64,000 nucleotides of DNA from JBBDJB01 sp040880125 (lineage in GTDB: Bacteria; Planctomycetota; Planctomycetia; Pirellulales; JBBDJB01), in the NCBI GenBank assembly GCA_040880125.1, contig JBBDJB010000003.1, positions 124,001 through 188,000 of the forward strand. Direction: 5' to 3'. Under the pieces are notes generated by a model. It saw nothing but the letters and a program-made list of their open reading frames with translations, searched no databases and was not told the DNA's origin. The translations under genes were made by a program, and so were the position numbers. Shown here in pieces: positions 36,361-45,833 of this stretch. Position 1 is the first letter of the stretch, and each line of letters opens with the position of its first letter.

Positions 36361-37893
36361 GTGCGAGAGACGGCCGTGTCCGCAAATTCCGATAACCTGC
36401 CGCGCCACCGCACGCCGGTCCAGCAGGCTGGTTTGTTGATCGGGCCGCTGGTCGCGCTTTTGCTGGCCACCGGCCCGCGCTGGGGGCTGGTTCTCGAGCC
36501 GTCTCAGCCGATGCTCAATCCAATGGCCGCCGTCGCCGCCTGGATGGCCATCTGGTGGATCAGCGAAGCGCTGCCGCTAGCGGCCACGGCACTTTTGCCA
36601 CTTGTGCTGTTCCCACTGTTGAAGATTCCGCCCGGCCACCAGATCGCTCTGCGGTACGGTCATCCGCTGTTGTTTCTGTTCCTTGGCGGTTTTCTGCTTG
36701 CGATCGCCATAGAACAGAGCGGGCTGCACCGGCGGTTCGCGTTGAGCATCGTCGCGGCAGTCGGCGACAACCCTCGCCGGATCACGCTGGGGTTTATGCT
36801 CGCCACGGCAAGCCTGTCGATGTGGCTGTCCAATACGGCCACAACGCTAATGGTGCTGCCGATCGCGCTGAGCGTGCTCTCGCAAGCTCCTTCCAGTGGC
36901 AGCGACGAGGCGCGGACGCGCCAGTTCGGCGTGGCGCTGTTGCTCGCGGTGGCGTACAGCGCCAGCATCGGCGGGATCGCCACGCTGATCGGCACGCCGC
37001 CCAACGTGGCCTTCAAGGCGATCTTCGAGGACTACTTTCCGGGCGAACCGGCCATCACCTTCGGCGGCTGGATGGTGTTCGCATTTCCGTTCTCCGCCGC
37101 GTTGCTGGCGGTGGCCTGGTGGCTGCTGACGTTCGTGGTTTTTGCGGTCGATGCTCGTCCGCTCCTAGGAGGAAGTGAGGTCGTCCGGCAACAACTTTTC
37201 GACCTGGGACCGATGCGCCCGGCCGAGCGCCGTATGCTTACGATTTTTGTGGCCACCGCGGTACTATGGATTCTTCGCGAGCCGGTCGCCAGTTGGGGAT
37301 GGGCGCCATGGCTGGGCCTCGATCGCCTGGACGACGGAACGGTGCTTGCGGACGACGGTACGGTCGCCATCGGCATGGCGCTGTTGTGCTTTATTGTTCC
37401 ATCTGGAGGTGCCACTGGCGGACCGCTTCTGACTTGGGATGCCGCGCGCCGTCTACCGTGGGGCATTCTCCTGCTGTTCGGCGGGGGCATGGCACTGGCT
37501 CAAGGATTGGAATCGACCGGTCTGGATGCCTACCTCGGCCGCTGGCTGGCAGCGCGGCTCGGAGGTCTTTCGCAGCTTGGGATCATCGCGGCGGTGACCG
37601 CCGGAACGACTTTCTTTACGGAACTCACCAGCAACCTGGCCAGCGTCAACATGCTGCTGCCCGTTCTGGCCGGCACGTCCGAGCAACTGGGGCTTGATCC
37701 GCGGCTATTGATGATTCCTGCCACTTTGGCGGCCAGTTGCGCCTTCATGCTGCCGGTCGCCACGCCTCCCAATGCGATCGTCTACGGCTCGGGGCGCATC
37801 CGGACGGGCGAGATGGTTCGCGCCGGATTGCTACTAAACATCGCCGGGATCTTGCTCACCGTGTTGCTGATGGCAGTGATCCAGGCGTGGTAA
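36361..37893 (+). CDS. SLC13 family (DASS) sodium/anion symporter
   Basis: 510 residues from the GTG at 36361, 8 bases after the trkH stop. The frame is open further into trkH, but those residues are shadow translation. Family hallmarks are LSNTATTLMVLPIALSVL near 158 (the SNT motif), SIGGIATLIGTPPNVAFKA near 200, ELTSNLASVNMLLPVLAG near 420 (second SNT-like site, here SNL) and MLPVATPPNAIVYGSGRI near 465. About eleven spans plus two hairpins are expected. Such proteins import di- or tricarboxylates or sulfate with Na+. The exact substrate cannot be read from the sequence. A terminator-like hairpin follows. Confidence 0.93.
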   Translation: MRETAVSANSDNLPRHRTPVQQAGLLIGPLVALLLATGPRWGLVLEPSQPMLNPMAAVAAWMAIWWISEALPLAATALLPLVLFPLLKIPPGHQIALRYGHPLLFLFLGGFLLAIAIEQSGLHRRFALSIVAAVGDNPRRITLGFMLATASLSMWLSNTATTLMVLPIALSVLSQAPSSGSDEARTRQFGVALLLAVAYSASIGGIATLIGTPPNVAFKAIFEDYFPGEPAITFGGWMVFAFPFSAALLAVAWWLLTFVVFAVDARPLLGGSEVVRQQLFDLGPMRPAERRMLTIFVATAVLWILREPVASWGWAPWLGLDRLDDGTVLADDGTVAIGMALLCFIVPSGGATGGPLLTWDAARRLPWGILLLFGGGMALAQGLESTGLDAYLGRWLAARLGGLSQLGIIAAVTAGTTFFTELTSNLASVNMLLPVLAGTSEQLGLDPRLLMIPATLAASCAFMLPVATPPNAIVYGSGRIRTGEMVRAGLLLNIAGILLTVLLMAVIQAW

Positions 37894-37925
37894 AGGAAGA
37901 GTGGGGTTAAGGAACTAGGATGAGC

Positions 37926-37954
37926 GCCTCCCTCGGCAATCGAGGGGGGGAGGC
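37926..37954 (+). terminator. Probable terminator hairpin after the SLC13 gene
   Basis: GCCTCCCTCG pairs, with a small bulge, with CGAGGGGGGGAGGC around a short loop. It is followed by the moderately T-rich CTTCTTGTT. It sits 32 bases after the SLC13 stop and before the next promoter. Confidence 0.55.
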
Positions 37955-38008
37955 TTCTTGTTGGGCACTGTGGCAAATGACATTCGGCCGGTCGCCGACG
38001 CAGGATTC

Positions 38009-38038
38009 TTGCCAGTCGCATCGGCGTTTGTTTATAAT
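38009..38038 (+). promoter_or_regulatory. Near-consensus sigma-70 promoter
   Basis: TTGCCA at 38009-38014 (five of six) and TATAAT at 38033-38038 (six of six) are 18 bases apart. It drives towards the cytochrome/WD40 gene at 38199, leaving a leader of about 150 bases. It is the best promoter match I saw in the window. Confidence 0.7.
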
Positions 38039-38198
38039 GCGGAGCGATTTGGGGACCCCGCCCGAGGTTGCGCGCGGTCCGACGTCTCTCCGTAAATCGC
38101 CCCGAGATGCGTGCTCCATGGCAGAGGACGAGCCGCAACCGCACACCCAGGGCGACCCCGCCGATTGAACATTCACCTGCGAGCGTGAGGCGCCGTCG

Positions 38199-39665
38199 AT
38201 GAGCTTTTGGCCATCGCATATTTGTTTGTTCTTTGCGCTCGTAATCGGCATGAGTTGGGCGCCGCACGCTTCGACGTGCAGCGCACAAGAGCAAGAGAAG
38301 GACGCTGAAGCCGCAACCGACGAACCGGTGAGCTACTACCGGCAGATCCGGCCGATCTTTCAGGCTCATTGCCAGGGGTGCCATCAACCGGCCAAGCCCA
38401 GCGGAAGCTACGTGATGACTTCGTTCGACGAGCTGATGCAAGGCGGCGAAAGCGAGATCGAGGCGGTCATTGCCGGCAGTGCCGACGACAGCAATCTGCT
38501 GTTCCAGATCGAGCCGATCGACGGCGTCGCCGCCATGCCCAAGGAACGTGATCCACTGCCCGCCGATCAACTCGGGCTGATCCGCCGCTGGATCAGCGAG
38601 GGGGCGAAGGACGACTCGCCCGAGTCCGCCCGAGTTCGATACGACGCCGCCAATCCGCCGAAGTACGAACTGCCGCCGGTGATCACGTCGCTGGATTACT
38701 CACCGGACGGGAGTCTGTTGGCCGTCTCGGGTTTCCACGAAGTTCTGCTGCACAAGGCCGACGGATCCGAACTGGTCGGCCGGCTGGTGGGCATGTCCGA
38801 GCGGATCGAGTCCAGTATCTTCTCGCCCGACGGCACTCGACTGGCCGTCACGGGTGGTTCGCCGGGCCGGATGGGAGAAGTACAAGTCTGGAATGTCGCC
38901 GAGCGGACGCTTCACCTGTCGCTTCCCGTCACCTATGACACGGTCTACGGCGGAAGCTGGTCGCCCGACGGCACGCGAATCGCCTTCGGTTGCGCCGATA
39001 CGACGGTGCGGGCCATCGACGCGGAGACCGGCGAGCAGGTGCTGTATCAGGGTGCGCACGACGACTGGCCACTCGACACGGTATTCTCGACGGATGGGAC
39101 GCACCTCGTTTCCGTGAGCCGCGACCGCTCGATGAAGCTGATCGAGGTCGAAACGCAGCGGTTCATCGATAACATCACGAGCATCACCCCCGGCGCTCTC
39201 AAGGGCGGGCTGATGTCGGTCCATCGTCATCCGTCCAAGGATGAGCTGTTGGTCGGCGGCGCGGATGGCGCACCGAAGATTTACCAGATGTATCGCACGA
39301 AGACGCGGGTCATCGGCGACGACTTCAACTTGATTCGCAAATTCGACACCATGCAAGGCCGCGTATTCTCGGTCGAGTACAACGCCGACGGCAGCCGCTT
39401 TGCGGCGGGCAGCAGCAGCGACGGACGCGGCAGCGTCTGGGTGTTCGAAAGCGAGTCCGGCGAACTGGTCTCCAAGCACGAAGGCGAGGTGGGGCCCGTC
39501 TACGCGGTCACCTTCAGCCCCGACGGTGAAACGGTCGCGGCTGGTGGCTTTGACGGCAAAGTCCGGCTGATCGAAACCGCTACCGGCAAGCTTCGCAAAG
39601 AGTTTGTGCCCTTTCCGCTGGCCAGCGAGAGCGAGGTTGCCGTAAAGGACGAGGCGTCTCCCTGA
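38199..39665 (+). CDS. Planctomycete cytochrome c / WD40-repeat protein
   Basis: 488 residues with a signal peptide (FALVIGMSWAPHASTCSA) and GTGAGGCG as ribosome site 8 bases before the ATG. A PSCyt1-type domain covers about 45-135. It contains the haem-binding CQGCH in RPIFQAHCQGCHQPAKPSG, and DPLPADQLGLIRRWISEGAK closes the domain. Six or seven WD40-like repeats follow (about 150-470), marked by FSPDGTRLAVTGG and FSPDGETVAAGGFDGKVRLI. It is exported and probably binds haem c covalently. It lies 30 bases before the DUF1549/DUF1553 gene, the usual partner of such proteins in planctomycetes. The joint role is not known. Confidence 0.93.
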   Translation: MSFWPSHICLFFALVIGMSWAPHASTCSAQEQEKDAEAATDEPVSYYRQIRPIFQAHCQGCHQPAKPSGSYVMTSFDELMQGGESEIEAVIAGSADDSNLLFQIEPIDGVAAMPKERDPLPADQLGLIRRWISEGAKDDSPESARVRYDAANPPKYELPPVITSLDYSPDGSLLAVSGFHEVLLHKADGSELVGRLVGMSERIESSIFSPDGTRLAVTGGSPGRMGEVQVWNVAERTLHLSLPVTYDTVYGGSWSPDGTRIAFGCADTTVRAIDAETGEQVLYQGAHDDWPLDTVFSTDGTHLVSVSRDRSMKLIEVETQRFIDNITSITPGALKGGLMSVHRHPSKDELLVGGADGAPKIYQMYRTKTRVIGDDFNLIRKFDTMQGRVFSVEYNADGSRFAAGSSSDGRGSVWVFESESGELVSKHEGEVGPVYAVTFSPDGETVAAGGFDGKVRLIETATGKLRKEFVPFPLASESEVAVKDEASP

Positions 39666-39695
39666 CGATGGCTTTCCGCGACGAGGCCATACTTT

Positions 39696-42600
39696 ATGAA
39701 CTTCCGCAAAGTGGATAAAGATAGCATGACAAAGTTGTCCTCCCGTACGATTGCGTGGACGGCCGTTCTCGCTTCCCTGCAACTGGTCGCAATCCGGCCG
39801 GCCGTTGCCGAGGAGACATTGCCACCGGAGAGCAAGCTGGTCGCCATCGAAGCGGAGCCACAGGCCATCGAATTGGACAATCCCCACGCGGACGTCCAGT
39901 TGCTGCTGACGGGCGTGTTGCAGTCCGGCGATCGTGTCGACGTGACGCGGATGGTGGCGCTGGAGGGTTCCAGCGATCGGGTGACTGTCTCTGACGCGGG
40001 GATCATCAGCCCCGTCGCACCCGGTGAAGATGAGTTGGTGTTTTCGCTGGCGGGGCAATCCGTCGCCGTGCCGGTTCGCGTGGCGGAGTTGGAGGGTACC
40101 TACGATATCAGCTTTGTGCGCGACGTCATGCCGGTACTGTCGAAAGCCGGCTGCAATGCCGGCACCTGCCACGGCTCGAAGGACGGCAAGAACGGCTTCA
40201 AGCTTTCCCTGCGCGGGTATGACCCGCTGTTCGACCACCGCGCCCTGACCGACGACATCGCCGCGCGCCGCATAAATCGGGCCGCACCTGACAGCAGCCT
40301 GATGCTGCTTAAGTCCACCTCCAGCGTGCCTCACGAAGGCGCCATGGTGATTGAACCGGACAGCGAGGCCTATGCGTTGATCCGCGGCTGGATCGCCGGG
40401 GGCGTGAAGCTCGATCTGGAGGCGCCCCGCGTCAGCGCGATCGAAGTCTTTCCGAAAGATCCCGTGGTGCCGCTGGAGAATCTGCGACAACAAATGCGGA
40501 TCGTGGCGACCTACGCCGACGGCTCCGTGCGGGACGTAACGGCCGACGCGTTCATCGAAAGCGGCAATACGGACGTGGCCACCGCCGACCCGCAGGGGCT
40601 GGTGACAGCGCTGCGGCGCGGCGAAGCCCCCATTCTTGCCCGTTACGAAGGCGCCTACACCGCCACCACGCTCACGGTGATGGGCGACCGGACCGGGTTC
40701 GTCTGGGAGCAGCCGCCGGCGTTCAACGACGTCGACGAGCTGGTGTACGAAAAGCTGAATCGCGTCAAAACCGCGCCGGGCGAGCTTTGCGACGACGCCG
40801 AGTTCCTGCGCCGCGTGCATCTTGATCTGACGGGACTGCCACCCGACGCCGAAACGGTGCGTGCGTTTCTCGCCGATGAGCGCGACACCCGCGTGAAGCG
40901 CGGCGAGGTAATCGACCGCCTGGTTGGCAGCCCCGAATACGTGGAGTATCGCACGAACAAGTGGGCGGACCTGTTGCAGGTCAACGGCAAGTTCCTCGGC
41001 ACCGAGGGCGCCAGCGCCTTCCGCAATTGGATTCGCCAGGCGATCGCCAGCAACATGCCGTACGACCAGTTCGCCTTTGATGTGTTGACGGCCAGCGGCT
41101 CGAATCGCAGCAACCCTGCGGCTTCGTACTACAAGGTGCTGCGGACGCCCGACGAGATGATGGAGAACACGACGCACCTATTTCTCGGGGTGCGGTTCAA
41201 CTGCAACAAGTGCCACGACCATCCATTCGAGCGGTGGACTCAGGATCAGTACTACAACCTGGCTGCGTATTTTGCCCGGGTGGACCTGAAGGCCGACCCC
41301 GCCAGCGGCGATCGTACGATCGGCGGCACCGCCGTCGAAGGCGCCAAGCCCCTTTATGAAGTGGTGTACGACAAGGGCAGCGGCGAAGTGACGCACGACC
41401 GCACGGGACGCGTCACTCCTCCGTCCTTTCCATATGAGCACGAGTATCCCGCCGACGAGAACTTCACGCGACGGGAAGAGCTGGCTCGTTGGATCACTTC
41501 GCCTGACAACCGCTACTTCGCCCGCAGCTTCGTCAACCGCATGTGGGGTTATCTGACGGGCGTCGGGCTGATCGAACCCTTGGATGATATCCGCGCCGGT
41601 AACCCGCCCAGCAACCCGGAATTGCTCGACCGGCTGACGGCGCAGTTCATCGAGAGCGGATTCGACACGCAGGAGCTCGTGCGGACCATCTGCAAATCGC
41701 GAACTTACCAGCTCTCGATTGCCACCAATAAGTGGAACGAAGACGACAAGATCAACTATTCGCATGCGATGGCCCGCCGCCTTCCCGCGGAGGTGCTGTA
41801 TGACGCCATTCATGAAGTGACCGGTTCGACCTCGAACCTGCCGGGCGTTCCCGCCGGGATGCGGGCGGCCCAACTGCCGGACGTCGGAATCAAGCTGCCC
41901 AGCGGGTTCCTCGACCAACTCGGCCGTCCGCCGCGGGAAAGCGCCTGCGAGTGCGAGCGGTCGAACGACTTGATGCTGGGTCCGGTCATGGCACTGATCA
42001 ATGGGCCGACGATCTCCGAGGCGATTGCCGACCCGAACAACGTGATCAACCGGCTCGTGGCCGAGATCGAGGACGACGACAAACTGGTGCGCGCAATCTA
42101 CCTGCGGATCTTCAATCGGCCGCCGACCGAGCGGGAAATTGAAGCCGGAAGAGAGGCGCTGCGTGGGCCGGTCGTCGAACAAGAAGCCACCGCCGCCGCA
42201 CTGGCCGACTACGAAGCGGAGCTCGACGGGCGTCAGGCGGAGTGGGAACAGCAGGTGCGTGCGGCCGTGTGGCAACCGCTACAGCCGGAAACGGCTGAGG
42301 CAACCAACGGCGCAAAGCTCGTACCGCAAGACGACCATTCAATTCTCGCCGAAGTCGAAAACGGCCGCGGCGAGTATCGCGTCTCAGCCGATACGGACCT
42401 GAAGAACATCGCTGGTGTGCGGCTGGAGTTGCTGTCCGACGAGCGGCTGCCCCGCGGTGGCCCGGGTCGGGCGGATGCCAATGGCAACTTTGTCCTCAGC
42501 GAACTGAAGCTGACGGCCGCACCGGCCGAAGACGAAGCGGAGCCGGTTGAAGTGGCCTTGAAGAATGCTCAGGCCGATTTCAGCCAGGACGGATTCGACG

Positions 42601-43046
42601 TCGGCCGCGCGATCGACGGCGACACCAACACCGGCTGGGCCAACGCCCCGCGGATGGGCGAGAACCGTACGGCCGTGTTCGAGCTCGGCGAGCCGCTCCA
42701 GATCGAAGGGACCACTCGGCTGAACTTCACGCTCGACCAACAGTATCCCGACGGGAAGCACTCGATCGGGCGGTTCCGGCTGTCGGTGACCGACTCGCCG
42801 CAGCCGCTGAACCTCGACGGACCGCCCGCGAATATCGCCGTCATACTGGCCGTTACGCCGGACCAGCGCAGCGAGCAGCAGCGAGAGGAACTGGCCGCTC
42901 ACTTTCGCCAGAGCGACGAGAAGTACCAGCAGCTCAAGCTGGCCGCCGACATGGCCGCCGACCAGGGGGAGCATCGCCGCCGGACCGGTGTGCAGGATCT
43001 GGCCTGGGCGTTGATCAACAGCCCGGCTTTCCTGTTCAATCACTAG
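39696..43046 (+). CDS. DUF1549/DUF1553 protein with PSCyt haem and Ig-like domains
   Basis: 1116 residues; ATG at 39696, with 39726 as an alternative nearer the signal segment (IAWTAVLASLQLVAIRPAVA). Ig-like (BIG2) modules occur near 35-130 and again near 240-325. A haem-binding CNAGTCH lies near 150-156 in a PSCyt1-like segment. DUF1549 covers about 345-530 (LRRVHLDLTGLPPDAETVRA; FNCNKCHDHPFERW with a second CxxCH). DUF1553 runs from about 590, beginning TRREELARWITSPDNRYFAR. Before the last 20 residues, which belong to DUF1553 (DLAWALINSPAFLFNH), a beta-rich discoidin-like segment of some 230 residues is inserted. It is exported. With the preceding WD40 cytochrome it forms the classic planctomycete pair of unknown biochemical role. 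Confidence 0.93.
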   Translation: MNFRKVDKDSMTKLSSRTIAWTAVLASLQLVAIRPAVAEETLPPESKLVAIEAEPQAIELDNPHADVQLLLTGVLQSGDRVDVTRMVALEGSSDRVTVSDAGIISPVAPGEDELVFSLAGQSVAVPVRVAELEGTYDISFVRDVMPVLSKAGCNAGTCHGSKDGKNGFKLSLRGYDPLFDHRALTDDIAARRINRAAPDSSLMLLKSTSSVPHEGAMVIEPDSEAYALIRGWIAGGVKLDLEAPRVSAIEVFPKDPVVPLENLRQQMRIVATYADGSVRDVTADAFIESGNTDVATADPQGLVTALRRGEAPILARYEGAYTATTLTVMGDRTGFVWEQPPAFNDVDELVYEKLNRVKTAPGELCDDAEFLRRVHLDLTGLPPDAETVRAFLADERDTRVKRGEVIDRLVGSPEYVEYRTNKWADLLQVNGKFLGTEGASAFRNWIRQAIASNMPYDQFAFDVLTASGSNRSNPAASYYKVLRTPDEMMENTTHLFLGVRFNCNKCHDHPFERWTQDQYYNLAAYFARVDLKADPASGDRTIGGTAVEGAKPLYEVVYDKGSGEVTHDRTGRVTPPSFPYEHEYPADENFTRREELARWITSPDNRYFARSFVNRMWGYLTGVGLIEPLDDIRAGNPPSNPELLDRLTAQFIESGFDTQELVRTICKSRTYQLSIATNKWNEDDKINYSHAMARRLPAEVLYDAIHEVTGSTSNLPGVPAGMRAAQLPDVGIKLPSGFLDQLGRPPRESACECERSNDLMLGPVMALINGPTISEAIADPNNVINRLVAEIEDDDKLVRAIYLRIFNRPPTEREIEAGREALRGPVVEQEATAAALADYEAELDGRQAEWEQQVRAAVWQPLQPETAEATNGAKLVPQDDHSILAEVENGRGEYRVSADTDLKNIAGVRLELLSDERLPRGGPGRADANGNFVLSELKLTAAPAEDEAEPVEVALKNAQADFSQDGFDVGRAIDGDTNTGWANAPRMGENRTAVFELGEPLQIEGTTRLNFTLDQQYPDGKHSIGRFRLSVTDSPQPLNLDGPPANIAVILAVTPDQRSEQQREELAAHFRQSDEKYQQLKLAADMAADQGEHRRRTGVQDLAWALINSPAFLFNH

Positions 43047-43291
43047 GCGCCAACTGCCGCCGTTCACTGCAAGCGCGTTTCTCCGGCGCCTTTCTCGGCG
43101 TCGGCCGACGTCAAAACATGCGGTCCAGGCGTAGCGGGGCTTTCTCTCGCGGCGACGGTCGCTTAAAGTCAAAGCTTGTTGATCCGGGTGCGCGACGCCC
43201 GGCATCGGCATCGGGAAAGACAACGATCGGCGGCTTACCGGAACGCCGTCGCGGACCGGACCGCAGCACTGGCTGGGGCCGCTTCTCGGAT

Positions 43292-44182
43292 GTGCCTCTG
43301 GTGTACGTCGAAACCCATTTATTGATCAAGCGCTATGGCACCTTCACGGCGCTGGACCAGTGCACGCTGGCGGCCCAACGCGGCGAGGTCTTCGGCCTGC
43401 TCGGGCCGAATGGCTCCGGCAAGACCACCTTGCTGCGGTGCCTGATGGGCTTTCTTCGGCCCACGTCCGGCAGGGCAACGATCGACACGCTTGATTGCTA
43501 TCGCGATTCGGTACGCGTTCATGAGCGAGTCGCCTACTTGCCCGGCGAGGCTCGCCTCTTCCGCCGCATGCGCGGCCGCGACGTCCTGCGCTTCTTCAGC
43601 CAGGTCCGACGCGGCGTCGACTACCGGCGCGCTCTGGCGATCGCCGAACGGCTGGGGCTGGACGTCCAGCGGCCGGTCACGCAGATGTCCACCGGCATGC
43701 GGCAGAAGCTCGCGCTGGCGGCCGTCTTTGCGCCGGAGGTTCCGCTGGTGATCCTCGACGAGCCGACCTCGAATCTCGATCCCAGCGTCCGCAATGACGT
43801 GCTGCGGATGATCGACGAGGTCAAGGCCGACGGCCGCACCGTGCTGTTTTCGTCACACGTCCTTTCGGAGGTCGAAGCCGTCTGCGATCGGGTCGTAATT
43901 CTCCGCCGCGGTGAATTGGTCCACACCCAAGTCATGTCCGAGCTGCGCCGCCAGCATCGCATCCGCGCACGGATCACCGGCCCGCTCCCCCCAACGCCGG
44001 AGCACTTTAACGGCACCGTGCGCGTTGAGCGCAACGGCGATGACGGGCTGACAATCGAAACACCCGACGAGCTTTCTCCGCTGTTGGGCTGGCTCGCCGG
44101 GCTTCCGCTCTCCGAGGTGCGCATCGAACCAGTGGGGCTGCAAACCGTCTACGACCACTACCATCCAGGCAGGGCGGAATGA
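43292..44182 (+). CDS. ABC transporter ATP-binding protein (ABC-2 type)
   Basis: 296 residues from the GTG at 43292 (or 43301). The frame extends upstream to 43118 but that part is not ABC-like. Walker A is LGPNGSGKTTLLR near 45, the signature is MSTGMRQKLALA near 135, and Walker B is LVILDEPTSNLDP near 155, followed by the H-loop SSHVLSEVEA near 190. It is the type that pairs with an ABC-2 permease, whose gene overlaps it by 4 bases. The C-terminal domain is a small beta region seen in such ATPases. The direction (drug, lipid or copper-type export) is not known. Upstream lie 245 bases without a recognised gene. Confidence 0.93.
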   Translation: MPLVYVETHLLIKRYGTFTALDQCTLAAQRGEVFGLLGPNGSGKTTLLRCLMGFLRPTSGRATIDTLDCYRDSVRVHERVAYLPGEARLFRRMRGRDVLRFFSQVRRGVDYRRALAIAERLGLDVQRPVTQMSTGMRQKLALAAVFAPEVPLVILDEPTSNLDPSVRNDVLRMIDEVKADGRTVLFSSHVLSEVEAVCDRVVILRRGELVHTQVMSELRRQHRIRARITGPLPPTPEHFNGTVRVERNGDDGLTIETPDELSPLLGWLAGLPLSEVRIEPVGLQTVYDHYHPGRAE

Positions 44183-45006
44183 ATCGGGCGCTGTGGATCA
44201 AGGCATTTCACGAGTCGAAGTGGCTGCTGCTTGGCTGCGCGCTGTTGATGTTCATCTTCCAATGGCTGCGCGTATGGATCATCTCGCAAATCAAGGTCGC
44301 CCACGTTCGTAAGATCCTCAGCGACTACGTCCCCGAGTTCGTTCAAAAGCTGCTGCCCGTGTCGATTGAGGAGTTGGCATCCACCTCCGGCCGGATCGCC
44401 ATCGGTTACGAGGAGCCGATCTTGCTGGTCCTCCTCGTCCTCTGGGCGGTCGGCCGCGCGTCAGACAGCGTCAGCGGCGAAATCGGCCGCGGCACCATGG
44501 AAATGCTGTTGGCGCAGCCGGTCCGCCGCGTGTATCTGTTAAACGTTCACACCGTAGTCACTTTGGTGGGGGTCGCGATCCTCGCGGCCTGGGCTTGGCT
44601 GGGAACCGTCGCGGGTATCGCTACCGTCGAACTGGAAGAGCCGGTGCATGCGCGGACCTTCGGGCCGGCGGCGGCGAACCTGATGTGCCTCGGCGTTCTC
44701 GTCGCTGGCGTAACCACCATGTTCTCGGCCATCGATCAGAACCGTGGGCGGACCATCGGAATCGCCGTTGGCCTGTTCATGTTTCAGTTGATCATCAAGA
44801 TCGTCGGCCGCACTGCCGACCAGCTCGACTGGCTGCGCTACGCCACGGTGCTGACCGCGTTCGAGCCGCAGGTGCTCGCTCGCTCGACTGGCACGCCTGT
44901 CTCGACAATCTTGCTCTACAACGGTTTGTTGGTGGGCTTGGCGGCAGTGTTTTACGCGGTGGCCGTGGCAGTGTTTTGCCGCCGCGACATTCCGGCCCCG
45001 CTGTAA
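44179..45006 (+). CDS. ABC-2 type permease
   Basis: 275 residues. The ATG is inside the ATPase stop (ATGA at 44179). Six membrane spans can be drawn: near 15-35 (LLLGCALLMFIFQWL), 75-95, 115-140 (VVTLVGVAILAAWAWLGTVA), 165-185, 195-210 and 245-265. The segment GEIGRGTMEMLLAQPVRRVYL near 95 is typical of ABC-2 permeases, where it forms the coupling helix region. It forms an exporter with the upstream ATPase. The substrate is not known. Confidence 0.92.
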   Translation: MNRALWIKAFHESKWLLLGCALLMFIFQWLRVWIISQIKVAHVRKILSDYVPEFVQKLLPVSIEELASTSGRIAIGYEEPILLVLLVLWAVGRASDSVSGEIGRGTMEMLLAQPVRRVYLLNVHTVVTLVGVAILAAWAWLGTVAGIATVELEEPVHARTFGPAAANLMCLGVLVAGVTTMFSAIDQNRGRTIGIAVGLFMFQLIIKIVGRTADQLDWLRYATVLTAFEPQVLARSTGTPVSTILLYNGLLVGLAAVFYAVAVAVFCRRDIPAPL

Positions 45007-45033
45007 CCCAGCGAGACGCTCGGTCGGACCGAC

Positions 45034-45663
45034 TCACTGCTCAAAGCGGAATGGCCCCTCGCAAACGATCTTCTCCAGCGGGTGCCGGCCCGAGGGAACT
45101 TCCCGCTCGCGGAGCACCTCGGGCAGCTCGTCCGGGTCACCGGGGCGGCCCAGCGCGATCATCGCCTCGATGTCGAAATCATCCGGCACTGCCAACTGCT
45201 GCCGGGCCCGGTCACGGTCGAAACCCGCCATGCCGTGCACCACCAGTCCCATCGCGGACCCCTGGAGGGCCAGGTTTTCAAAGGCCGCGCCGGAGTCGAA
45301 CGTGTGGACCGGGTTCGGCTTGCCGTTGCGGGTGAAGAATTTGTGCGAGAGGACCACTACCAGCACCGCCGCCCGATGACACCATGACTGGTTCGCTTCG
45401 GCCAGCAGGCCGAAGAACGTCTGCCAGTGCGGCGACTCCTGCGTCGCGTAGAGAAATCGCCATTCCTGCTCGTTGTAGGTCGATGGTGCCCAGCGCGCCG
45501 CCTCGAACAGTGTGAGCAGTTCCCCCTCGCGAAGCGGCTCACCACTCATTGATCGGGGAGACCAGCGCCTTAGCAGCAGAGGCTCGATCGGGTGGTCGGG
45601 CGTGCGATAATCCATCGGATCCGGAAGTGCTGTCATGTTGTATGTCTCCGACATCAATGGCAA
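45034..45663 (-). CDS. Nitroreductase family protein
   Basis: 209 residues; the ATG at 45663 is used, and in-frame ATGs at 45654 and 45636 are alternatives. FMN-binding landmarks are RRWSPRSMSGEPLREGELL near 32 (the RRS-type motif), FEAARWAPSTYNEQEWRFLY near 55 and ALQGSAMGLVVHGMAGFD near 135. The EMIALGRPGDPDELPE type end is seen as AMIALGRPGDPDELPEVL near 170. These flavoproteins reduce nitro or quinone compounds with NAD(P)H. It is convergent with the ABC permease gene (27 bases between stops) and stands alone. Confidence 0.93.
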   Translation of the reverse strand: MPLMSETYNMTALPDPMDYRTPDHPIEPLLLRRWSPRSMSGEPLREGELLTLFEAARWAPSTYNEQEWRFLYATQESPHWQTFFGLLAEANQSWCHRAAVLVVVLSHKFFTRNGKPNPVHTFDSGAAFENLALQGSAMGLVVHGMAGFDRDRARQQLAVPDDFDIEAMIALGRPGDPDELPEVLREREVPSGRHPLEKIVCEGPFRFEQ

Positions 45664-45833
45664 TGTTTGAGCTGATCAACCTGATAATCTAGGCAGCTTA
45701 CGGCCGCCTTTCCGCGTGCATCGAATGCGGGCGTTGCCGGGAATTTTCGGATTGTATCGGTTATTCCTGCACCTCCGCTCGATTTTGGACGATTAGGCAA
45801 TGGACGGAGAGTGCCGCACACGTAGCGGACCGC

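Larger units (their letters stand above)
37894..38198. other. Gap with terminator-like hairpin and promoter before the cytochrome/WD40 gene
   Basis: These 305 bases hold a hairpin at 37926-37954 and a near-consensus promoter at 38009-38038. The rest, up to the ATG at 38199, would be a leader of roughly 150 bases. A short frame (37920-38168) is open but looks non-coding. Confidence 0.7.

Noticed and set aside
37920..38168. 82-codon plus-strand frame before the cytochrome gene
   Set aside because: It overlaps the terminator hairpin and the promoter, and its product looks random.
38700..41177. 825-codon open frame on the minus strand across the cytochrome/WD40 and DUF1549 genes
   Set aside because: It is the antisense of two well-supported genes, crosses their boundary and has a composition typical of GC-rich shadow frames.
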